Below are positions 57,593 to 64,000 of a stretch of 64,000 nucleotides of DNA, in pieces. The stretch's first letter is position 1, and every line of letters starts with the position of its first letter. A program made the position numbers and the translations under genes. The notes beneath the pieces were generated by a model. It saw only the letters and a list, made by a program, of their open reading frames with translations, had not been told where the DNA came from and ran no database searches. The DNA is from Anoxybacillus ayderensis (GTDB lineage: Bacteria > Bacillota > Bacilli > Bacillales > Anoxybacillaceae): contig NZ_JXTG01000001.1 of NCBI RefSeq assembly GCF_000833605.1, positions 159,312-223,311 of the forward strand, read 5' to 3'.

Positions 57593-58201
57593 ATGGAACA
57601 GTTTGAAAAAGAAGAAGAAACGAAAAAAACAAGTAAGTTTCAATGGTTTCTCTTTGTCGTTTTTATTCCACTTTTATTTACAATCTCGGTTGTTTTACTT
57701 ATTTTAACATTCTCCGGTATTAACGTATTTGAACAAGGGAAAAAATATGCGAGTCAATTGCCGTTCGTATCACAATGGATTGAAGGAACGGAAGCAAACG
57801 AAAAAAAGAAACTACAAGAACAAATCGTTGAGCTAAAAGCAACGATTGTCGAAAAAGAGAAACAACTAACAAAAGCGAACGATGCGCTCAAAGAAAAAGA
57901 AGGGGAAATTGATGCGCTGAAACAAGAAATTGCGCGTCTGAAAGCAGAAAAAGAACAAGCTCAGGGGCCGACAACGCCACCAACAGAACAAACAAACACT
58001 TCACGTGTGGACGTTGTGAAAATGTATGAAACGATGTCTCCAAAAAAAGCAGCAGAAATTATTCCGCAAATGTCGGACCGCGAAGCTGTCGATTTGCTTT
58101 CGCAACTAAAAACAGATAAAGTGGCGGCCATTTTAGAAAAAATGGATGCAGCAAACGCCGCAAAATATACGAGCTTGCTTGCGAAAAAAGCGAACAATTG
58201 A
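57593..58201 (+). CDS. ylxF: YlxF, MotE-like flagellar membrane protein
   Basis: The 202-residue protein has one N-terminal membrane segment (about 19-42), a coiled coil (75-125), a Thr/Pro-rich linker and a C-terminal domain (145-200, MSPKKAAEIIPQMSDREAVDLL) of the MgtE_N/FliG-like helical type. MotE-type proteins elsewhere stabilise stator proteins; that role is unproven here. It overlaps the open frame leading into fliK. Confidence 0.85.
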   Translation: MEQFEKEEETKKTSKFQWFLFVVFIPLLFTISVVLLILTFSGINVFEQGKKYASQLPFVSQWIEGTEANEKKKLQEQIVELKATIVEKEKQLTKANDALKEKEGEIDALKQEIARLKAEKEQAQGPTTPPTEQTNTSRVDVVKMYETMSPKKAAEIIPQMSDREAVDLLSQLKTDKVAAILEKMDAANAAKYTSLLAKKANN

Positions 58202-58215
58202 AAGGAGGTGAAAAC

Positions 58216-59589
58216 ATGAATATCGCACCGATTTCCTCGTTGACTTCGTTTCGAGGGCAACAGGCACAAACAACGGTCCAAACGAATGATGGCAACGCAT
58301 TTGCTCATTTGCTTTTGTCGCTACGGCAACAGTCGGCACTACAACCATCGCCTGAGCAACATATGGTGCAATCAATCGATTGGGAAGCATTGCAACAATG
58401 GTTGACGCAACTACCGGACGATGTCACGTATGCAGATGCCGACATGTTGTCAAACGAAATGATACAGTCGTTCCTTTCTTTTTTACCAGAAGAAGTAAGA
58501 GAGAAAATGGTCGATCGTTTTTCAACAAGTCAACCGTTTGAAACGATGTTTGCGTCAGAAAATGATCGAAACGAAGAAGATGAACTTGCGCTTATGATGG
58601 TATTGTTTCAACTCGAACAAAAGCAGCAGACGATTCCAGAGCCGATCATCGAACAAGTACGCACAAAGATGCGCACGATGTTTAGCATGGGTGATGAGCA
58701 AAGTAGCACGATGACAGCGATGTTGCAAAATTTAATAAAAGAAATGAACGAGAGTGACAAACGAGCGATTGCTACGTCTCACACGCCAGACGATCGCACG
58801 CTCGAAAATCTGTTGAAAGATGCGCCATTCACATCACGTTTGCAAGAACAAAGATTTGATTTAAAAGGCGCTGCATTATTACAAGGGGAACGAGTGGATT
58901 CCAAAGGCGTTGCACTATTACAAGGGCAACAAGTGGATTCCAAAGGCGTTGCACTATTACAAGGGCAACAAGTGGATTCCAAAGATGTTGGCTCATTAAC
59001 GCAAGAGAAACAAGCTGTCCAAAAACAATTTACATCGTTATCACAAGCACAGCTACTTGCCCAAAAAGAACCTACATCATTATTACAAGATCGTAAACAA
59101 CCGATTGCTCCCAAGTATGAACATATGTTACATGTCGGGCAAACAAATGAACATGCACCGATGGAACTCAAAACGATCGATACAACAAAAGATACGCCTT
59201 TTGTTACACAGTTTGAACGCATTTTGCGAACAAGTAAACTGACGCAATGGAAAAATGGCAATACACAAATGCTTATTCGTTTGCATCCGGAACATTTAGG
59301 GTATGTCACAATTAAGCTCATTCAACAAAAAGGAAAATTGACGGCAAAAATGATTACATCAACCGATGCGGCGAAACAGTTAGTTGAACAACATATTCAT
59401 CAGCTGTCACATATTGTTGATCATATTACCGTTGAGAAGTTTCATGTATTTGATGAAGCAAAATTTCGCGACCATTCATTCCAACAACAAAAACAGCAGC
59501 ACCAAGAACAACAAAAAGAACAAAAGAAACAACATGACGAATCTTTTGATGAGTGGTTGAAAGAATGGTTTGACTTTGAAAAGAGGTGA
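58216..59589 (+). CDS. fliK: Flagellar hook-length control protein FliK
   Basis: FliK is exported while the hook grows, acts as a ruler and then switches the gate to filament substrates. The 457-residue protein has a variable N-terminal region, four tandem 13-residue repeats (214-265), and a C-terminal Flg_hook domain with [19 protein letters not shown], then a Gln-rich tail. The ATG at 58216 follows AAAGGAGGTG. The repeats lie in the ruler part, so copy number could affect hook length. Confidence 0.92.
   Translation: MNIAPISSLTSFRGQQAQTTVQTNDGNAFAHLLLSLRQQSALQPSPEQHMVQSIDWEALQQWLTQLPDDVTYADADMLSNEMIQSFLSFLPEEVREKMVDRFSTSQPFETMFASENDRNEEDELALMMVLFQLEQKQQTIPEPIIEQVRTKMRTMFSMGDEQSSTMTAMLQNLIKEMNESDKRAIATSHTPDDRTLENLLKDAPFTSRLQEQRFDLKGAALLQGERVDSKGVALLQGQQVDSKGVALLQGQQVDSKDVGSLTQEKQAVQKQFTSLSQAQLLAQKEPTSLLQDRKQPIAPKYEHMLHVGQTNEHAPMELKTIDTTKDTPFVTQFERILRTSKLTQWKNGNTQMLIRLHPEHLGYVTIKLIQQKGKLTAKMITSTDAAKQLVEQHIHQLSHIVDHITVEKFHVFDEAKFRDHSFQQQKQQHQEQQKEQKKQHDESFDEWLKEWFDFEKR
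58855..59010 (+). repeat. 39-bp tandem repeats inside fliK
   Basis: Four in-frame copies start at 58855, 58894, 58933 and 58972. Copies 2 and 3 are identical over 39 bases, copies 1 and 4 are diverged. The encoded unit is [13 protein letters not shown]. Identity of the inner copies suggests a recent duplication. Confidence 0.95.
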
Positions 59590-59594
59590 TGAAC

Positions 59595-60062
59595 GTGACA
59601 GCCATTGATCCGAGCTTATTTTTATCACAGCGTCAAACACAACAAAGAGCAACAGGAAAAAGCTCATTAGGAAAAGATGATTTTTTAAAAATTTTAATTG
59701 CCCAATTGCAGCATCAAGATCCGTTAAATCCGATGGAAGACCGTGAATTTATTTCGCAAATGGCGAATTTTTCATCGCTTGAACAAATGGTAAATATGTC
59801 AAATATGATGAGCAAATTTATCGAGACACAAACAGGTACATCAGAAAAACTTGTGACGACGCTAGATTTGTTAAAAAAGTCAATTCAACAACAATCGACG
59901 CCATCGCTTGCTCAATATAGCGAATGGATTGGCAAAACGGTCACATGGGATGAACAAAGCGGCGTTGTGAAAGCGGTCGTTCAAAAAGGAACGGAAGTAT
60001 GGTTAGAGCTTGAACAAGGGGAAACTGTTTTAGCCTCTCGCGTCACAAAAGTGTCGCAATAA
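59595..60062 (+). CDS. flgD: Flagellar hook-assembly protein FlgD
   Basis: FlgD caps the growing hook. The 155-residue protein has [28 protein letters not shown] and [13 protein letters not shown], the conserved FlgD N-terminal core, and a short C-terminal part as in Bacillus. The GTG at 59595 is chosen because AAGAGGTG is correctly spaced for it; ATG 59589 and GTG 59586 overlap that site and the fliK stop. Confidence 0.92.
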   Translation: MTAIDPSLFLSQRQTQQRATGKSSLGKDDFLKILIAQLQHQDPLNPMEDREFISQMANFSSLEQMVNMSNMMSKFIETQTGTSEKLVTTLDLLKKSIQQQSTPSLAQYSEWIGKTVTWDEQSGVVKAVVQKGTEVWLELEQGETVLASRVTKVSQ

Positions 60063-60075
60063 AGGAGGTGAGTGA

Positions 60076-60438
60076 ATGAATCGCATTCAATTTTTCCCGC
60101 ACACTCCGCTTATTCCGACAAAAAAACAAGCGGTCGTTTCAACAGAGCGACAATCGTTTCGGGATGAGCTTGCCAAAGCTGAACAAACGTTAAAAATAAG
60201 CAAACATGCTCAACAACGATTGCAAGAACGAAATATTCATATTAACGATGAACAATGGGAAATGATCGGACAAAAAATTGTCGAAGCGAAACAAAAAGGG
60301 GTGCGCGATTCGCTCGTCATTACAGATGAAGCGGCACTCATTGTCAGCGCTGTGAATCAAACGGTCATTACAGCAATGCATCGTGAAGAAGCGCAAACGC
60401 AACTGTTCACAAACATCAATGGTGCGATTATTATATAA
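60076..60438 (+). CDS. Flagellar operon protein (TIGR02530-like)
   Basis: The 120-residue protein matches by eye the small flagellar operon family found between flgD and flgE in many Firmicutes: FRDELAKAEQTLKISKHAQQRLQERNIHI followed by DSLVITDEAALIVSAVNQTVITAM. Its function is unknown. AAAGGAGGTGAG precedes the ATG. The gap to flgE (78 bases) holds a weak inverted repeat AAGGCT/AGCCTT. Confidence 0.78.
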   Translation: MNRIQFFPHTPLIPTKKQAVVSTERQSFRDELAKAEQTLKISKHAQQRLQERNIHINDEQWEMIGQKIVEAKQKGVRDSLVITDEAALIVSAVNQTVITAMHREEAQTQLFTNINGAIII

Positions 60439-60515
60439 GGCTGGACCTTCATTTGGAAGCCTTCGAGCGTGCGGAATGACAGAAGCCGCTCAAATGATGA
60501 AAAGGAGAGGATTAT

Positions 60516-61832
60516 ATGTTACGTTCCATGTTTACAGGCATTGGTGGTATTCGCAACTTTCAATATAAATTAGACGTGATTGGTAACAATATTTCTAACG
60601 TCAATACGTATGGCTATAAAAAAGCGCGCGTCACATTTAAAGATCTCGTTTCCCAACAAATTTCCGCGGCGACATCATCAACAGGAACGCGTGGAGGAAT
60701 TAACGGCAAACAAATCGGACTAGGAAGCGGCCTCGGTTCAATTGAAACGATTCATACGCAAGGATCGACGCAAACAACATCGCGCCCACTTGACTTAGCG
60801 CTCGGTGGCGACGGATTTTTCGTCGTCGGTTCGATTAACGATGTAACGTTAATTAGTATGGATGGACCGGCTGGGAAATTAGGAACAAATAAAGTAAATA
60901 CAGGTGTACCGATCGACCGTGTCTTTAACTTAAGCTTTACACGTGCTGGAAACTTTTATTTAGATGAGTATGGATATGTCGTAAATGCAGATGGACAGTA
61001 TTTAATTGGTGAAGCAGCGATTAAAACATTGCCTTCTGCCACGAACCTTACTCAAGTGAACACTTTAAGAACTCAGCTCGATAGCTTTGTTAATGGATCT
61101 AGTGGATTAGTTAATTTTGTTCAAAATTGGAAAAATAACTTTGACCCTCCTTCGTTTTCTAACTTTAATACTTTTATCAATAACTTTAATACGCAAATAA
61201 ACAATATGAATACAAATGTGGGCAACTTTAATAACAATGTTTCTCCAAAAGCAAGTATTAACAACATGACAACGATTCCGACGAGCGGATGGCCAAGTAC
61301 GCTAGATCAAGCAGAAAAAATGATGGGTCCATACTTGGAAGGAATTAGTGGGGCTATTGAGAGCATTCAACAAGTGTTGCAAGATTATAGCGAGCCAAAA
61401 TACGGCAACGTGACAAGTTTTGAACCAGGGTTAATTCAAATTCCGAAAACAGCGAAAAGCTTTGGAATTACAGCGGACGGAAAAGTGACATTTATTGATA
61501 GCAACGGACAATTAAAAATTGCTGGACAAATTTTGTTGGCGCAATTTCCAAACCCAACCGGTTTAGAAAAAATGGGCGGCAATACGTTTAAAGAAACAAA
61601 CAACTCCGGTAAGCTTGACCGAAATGCGAACGGTTTGACGATTAATGAGTTATCGCGCCCTGGTTTAAACGGCGCGGGCGAAATTATTTCCGGCGCTTTA
61701 GAAATGTCGAACGTAGACTTATCCGAAGAATTTACGGAAATGATCGTCGCACAACGCGGATTCCAGGCAAATACGCGCATTATTACAACGTCGGACGAAA
61801 TTTTACAAGAGCTTGTTAACTTGAAGAAATAA
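60516..61832 (+). CDS. flgE: Flagellar hook protein FlgE
   Basis: FlgE polymerises into the hook. The 438-residue protein has the N-terminal GNNISNVNTYGYKKARVTF and LDLALGGDGFFVV segments and the C-terminal NVDLSEEFTEMIVAQRGFQANTRII. Between them residues about 174-297 form an Asn/Phe-rich insert with more AT-rich codons. B. subtilis FlgE is about 264 residues, so this is a long-form hook. AAAGGAGAGG precedes the ATG. Confidence 0.93.
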   Translation: MLRSMFTGIGGIRNFQYKLDVIGNNISNVNTYGYKKARVTFKDLVSQQISAATSSTGTRGGINGKQIGLGSGLGSIETIHTQGSTQTTSRPLDLALGGDGFFVVGSINDVTLISMDGPAGKLGTNKVNTGVPIDRVFNLSFTRAGNFYLDEYGYVVNADGQYLIGEAAIKTLPSATNLTQVNTLRTQLDSFVNGSSGLVNFVQNWKNNFDPPSFSNFNTFINNFNTQINNMNTNVGNFNNNVSPKASINNMTTIPTSGWPSTLDQAEKMMGPYLEGISGAIESIQQVLQDYSEPKYGNVTSFEPGLIQIPKTAKSFGITADGKVTFIDSNGQLKIAGQILLAQFPNPTGLEKMGGNTFKETNNSGKLDRNANGLTINELSRPGLNGAGEIISGALEMSNVDLSEEFTEMIVAQRGFQANTRIITTSDEILQELVNLKK

Positions 61833-61847
61833 TAAATAAAGGGGGGA

Positions 61848-61865
61848 CGGGGGCGTTTGCCCCCG
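61848..61865 (+). promoter_or_regulatory. Hairpin between flbD ribosome site and start
   Basis: CGGGGGC-GTTT-GCCCCCG is a perfect seven-pair G-C hairpin with no T tract. The AAAGGGGGGA ribosome site (61838-61847) lies before it and the flbD ATG at 61873 after it. Folding brings the two to an eight-base spacing. Confidence 0.75.
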
Positions 61866-61872
61866 ATACATA

Positions 61873-62100
61873 ATGATTCAATTAACGCGGTTAAACGGCA
61901 AACCTTTTACGTTAAACGCCATTTACATAGAGCAAGTGGAAGCATTCCCAGATACGACAATTACGTTAACGAATGGTAAAAAGTTTGTCGTGCGGGAGTC
62001 TGTTGAAGATGTTATGTTATTAGTAGAAACGTTTTATCGTAACATTTCTGTTCTCGGATTAAGGAGAGATGCGGAGGGATCCGACGTTGAAGGACAATAA
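61873..62100 (+). CDS. swrD: FlbD/SwrD-like flagellar protein
   Basis: The 75-residue protein begins MIQLTRLNGKPFTLNAIYIEQVE and matches B. subtilis YlzI/SwrD, which raises motor torque and swarming. It is the only gene here whose ribosome site is separated from the start by a hairpin. It overlaps fliL by 14 bases. Confidence 0.88.
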   Translation: MIQLTRLNGKPFTLNAIYIEQVEAFPDTTITLTNGKKFVVRESVEDVMLLVETFYRNISVLGLRRDAEGSDVEGQ

Positions 62101-62515
62101 AATGTTAAAAATGATGCTTATTGTGATGGGGGTTATTACGCTCGTTAGTGTTGTCGCACTTGTTGTAGTTATGAAGTTTATGGGGAACGATGAGCCGAAA
62201 GAACCGACGGTCGATGAAATTGTTGCAAGCTCATTTGATGTACCGGAAATGATGACGAATTTAATGGACGGTAGCTTTATTAAAATTGCGTTTAAAATTC
62301 AAACAGATAGCGAAAAAGCAAAAGAAGAAGCAGAAAAACGCGATTTTCAAATTAAAAATATCATTATTGAAGAATTGTCAGAAATGACAGCGGAACAGTT
62401 TAAAGGAAAACAAGGAAAACTACTTTTAGAGAAAAAATTGCGTGAACGCATCAATGAGGTCATGCAAGAAGGAAAAGTTGAGAAAATTTATATAACCTCC
62501 TTTATTCTCCAGTAA
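62087..62515 (+). CDS. fliL: Flagellar basal-body-associated protein FliL
   Basis: FliL surrounds or supports the stator. The 142-residue protein has one N-terminal membrane segment (about 8-29) and an extracytoplasmic stomatin-like domain with SEMTAEQFKGKQGKLLLEKKLRERI. I chose the TTG at 62087 (eight bases after GGAGGG, giving MKDNKMLKM); an ATG at 62069 abuts AAGGAGAG. Confidence 0.88.
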   Translation: MKDNKMLKMMLIVMGVITLVSVVALVVVMKFMGNDEPKEPTVDEIVASSFDVPEMMTNLMDGSFIKIAFKIQTDSEKAKEEAEKRDFQIKNIIIEELSEMTAEQFKGKQGKLLLEKKLRERINEVMQEGKVEKIYITSFILQ

Positions 62516-62546
62516 ATAAAATGAATAGGAGTAGGAGGTGAGAACG

Positions 62547-63545
62547 GTGTCAGGAGAAGTTTTATCGCAAAGTGAAATAGATGCGTTGCTGGCGGCGCTA
62601 TCTGCTGGAGAGATGAGTGCCGATGAATTGAAAAAGGAAGAAGCAGAGAAAAAAGTAAAAGTGTATGACTTTAAACGGGCATTGCGGTTTTCAAAAGACC
62701 AAATTCGCAGTTTAACGCGCATGCACGAAAACTTTGCCCGATTATTAACGACATTTTTTTCAGCGCAGTTGCGAACATATGTACAAATTTCTGTCGCATC
62801 GGCTGACCAATTGCCGTATGAGGAATTTATTCGTTCCATTCCGAAAATGACGATTTTAACAGTGTTTGAAGTCCCTCCACTTGATGGACGCGTGCTGTTA
62901 GAAGTGAACCCAAATATCGCTTATGCGATGCTTGATCGCGTATTAGGCGGCAGAGGGGTAAGTTTGAACAAAATTGAAAACTTAACAGAAATCGAAACAA
63001 AAATTATGTCAAATTTGTTTGAAAAAGCGTTTAGCAACTTGCGTGAAGCGTGGGAGTCGGTAGCGGATATCGATCCGATGTTAACAGATTTTGAAGTAAA
63101 CCCGCAATTTTTACAAATGGTATCACCAAATGAGACGGTTGTTGTTATTTCGTTAAATACGCAAATTGGTGATACGAGTGGCATGATTAATATTTGTATT
63201 CCGCATGTTGTGTTAGAACCAATTATTCCGAAATTATCGGTTCATTATTGGATGCAAACGCAAAAAAAAGCGCGCGAACCAGAAGAAGTGGCGACGTTAC
63301 AAAAGCGACTAAAACAAACGAAAGTGCCGATGATCGCAGAGCTTGGCACATCGACCATTTCTATCCAAGAATTTTTACAACTTTCCGTTGGCGATGTCAT
63401 TCAACTAGATCAAACCGTGCGCGATCCGCTTGTGATCAAAGTAGGGGATGTGCCGAAATTTATTGGACAGCCCGGAAAAATGAATAAACGATTAGCCGTA
63501 CAAATTTTAGATGTGATAAAGGGGGAAGACGGCGATGATGAGTGA
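62547..63545 (+). CDS. fliM: Flagellar motor switch protein FliM
   Basis: FliM forms the C ring and binds CheY-P. The 332-residue protein begins MSGEVLSQSEIDALLAAL, the CheY-P-binding segment, and continues with a CheC-like middle domain and a C-terminal SpoA domain. GTG at 62547 follows AGGAGGTGAG; an earlier GTG at 62538 lies within that site. It overlaps fliY. Confidence 0.96.
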   Translation: MSGEVLSQSEIDALLAALSAGEMSADELKKEEAEKKVKVYDFKRALRFSKDQIRSLTRMHENFARLLTTFFSAQLRTYVQISVASADQLPYEEFIRSIPKMTILTVFEVPPLDGRVLLEVNPNIAYAMLDRVLGGRGVSLNKIENLTEIETKIMSNLFEKAFSNLREAWESVADIDPMLTDFEVNPQFLQMVSPNETVVVISLNTQIGDTSGMINICIPHVVLEPIIPKLSVHYWMQTQKKAREPEEVATLQKRLKQTKVPMIAELGTSTISIQEFLQLSVGDVIQLDQTVRDPLVIKVGDVPKFIGQPGKMNKRLAVQILDVIKGEDGDDE

Positions 63546-64000
63546 CGATATGTTATCTCAAGACGAGATTGATGCGTTGTTGCGAGGAATTGACGAAGAC
63601 CCGATGCCGTCTAGCACAATGTCGATCGATGAAGTGTTAACACCGATCGAACAAGATGCACTTGGTGAAATTGGAAACATTTCGTTTGGTAGTTCAGCGA
63701 CAGCGCTCTCGATGTTATTAAATCAAAAAGTGGAAATTACAACACCGAGCGTTTCGCTCATTGAGCGTGCACGCGTGGCAGAGGAGTTTCCACATCCGTA
63801 TGTGGCGATTCAAGTGAGCTATACGGAAGGATTTTTAGGAACGAATTTGCTTGTGATTAAGCAGTCTGACGCGGCCATTATTGCTGATTTGATGATGGGT
63901 GGAGACGGAACAAATCCGCCAGCATTCATGGATGAAATTCAGCTAAGTGCCGTGCAAGAAGCGATGAACCAAATGATGGGTTCCGCTGCCACATCGATGT
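63535..64000 (+). CDS. fliY: Flagellar motor switch phosphatase FliY, 5' part
   Basis: The first 155 codons are present and the gene runs off the right edge. It begins MMSDDMLSQDEIDALLRG, an N-terminal CheY-P-binding motif like FliM, followed by CheC-type phosphatase motifs EIGNISFGSSATAL and QEAMNQMMGSAA. FliY dephosphorylates CheY-P and is part of the C ring in Bacillus. AAAGGGGGAAG precedes the tandem ATGs at 63535/63538. Confidence 0.93.
   Translation, partial: MMSDDMLSQDEIDALLRGIDEDPMPSSTMSIDEVLTPIEQDALGEIGNISFGSSATALSMLLNQKVEITTPSVSLIERARVAEEFPHPYVAIQVSYTEGFLGTNLLVIKQSDAAIIADLMMGGDGTNPPAFMDEIQLSAVQEAMNQMMGSAATSM

Noticed and set aside
58855..59010. Direct repeats that might suggest a CRISPR array.
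   Set aside because: The units are contiguous, in frame within fliK, and have no spacers or cas genes.
60437..60465. Inverted repeat after the small flagellar protein as a terminator.
   Set aside because: Only six pairs with a long loop and no T run.

Overview
This window is the chromosomal core of an endospore-forming, flagellated member of the Bacillaceae. The 26-residue SpoVM peptide, CodY, FapR and a gene order that follows the rqcH/yloB-to-fla/che segment of Bacillus subtilis almost gene for gene all support this. Protein sequences and base composition look like the Anoxybacillus/Geobacillus group, with Anoxybacillus the more likely; that is inference from memory, not a database result. 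Nearly every gene is on the + strand. The exceptions are rqcH at the left edge and rpmB. I see no rRNA, tRNA, transposon, prophage, CRISPR array or defence locus, and no stretch over 300 bases lacks a gene.

Layout. 1-17,124: a divergent rqcH/Ca-ATPase pair, then yloC-gmk-rpoZ, coaBC-priA-def-fmt-rsmB-rlmN, the prpC/prkC phosphatase/kinase pair, rsgA, rpe and thiN. 17,199-23,452: spoVM, the inverted rpmB, yloU/yloV, serine dehydratase sdaAB/sdaAA and recG. 23,459-27,086: the FapR regulon operon fapR-plsX-fabD-fabG and acpP, with a clear FapR operator. 27,156-36,540: rnc-smc-ftsY, ylxM-ffh, rpsP-khpA-ylqD-rimM-trmD. 36,544-43,920: rplS with a probable L19 leader, lepB, rbgA, rnhB, an unusual ylqG-ylqH pair (FliK-like and FlhB-C-like), sucCD and dprA. 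44,025-51,147: topA, trmFO, xerC, hslVU, codY. 51,293-64,000: the fla/che operon from flgB to the start of fliY; it continues beyond the window.

How it works together. The left half concentrates nucleotide and cofactor supply, translation start and ribosome maturation (gmk, def, fmt, rsmB, rlmN, rsgA, rimM, trmD, rbgA, ribosomal proteins), protein targeting (ffh, ftsY, lepB) and lipid synthesis under malonyl-CoA control through FapR. The right half builds the flagellar rod, MS ring, C ring, export ATPase and hook.

No undescribed system stands out. The observations most worth checking are: remA is missing from its usual place before gmk; a 15-bp perfect inverted repeat is interlaced with the xerC promoter; fliK carries a 39-bp tandem repeat; flgE has a large Asn-rich insert; a hairpin separates the Shine-Dalgarno sequence of flbD from its start codon; the FliK/FlhB-like pair lies outside the flagellar operon; and intrinsic terminators repeatedly sit directly ahead of the next gene with no room for a promoter.
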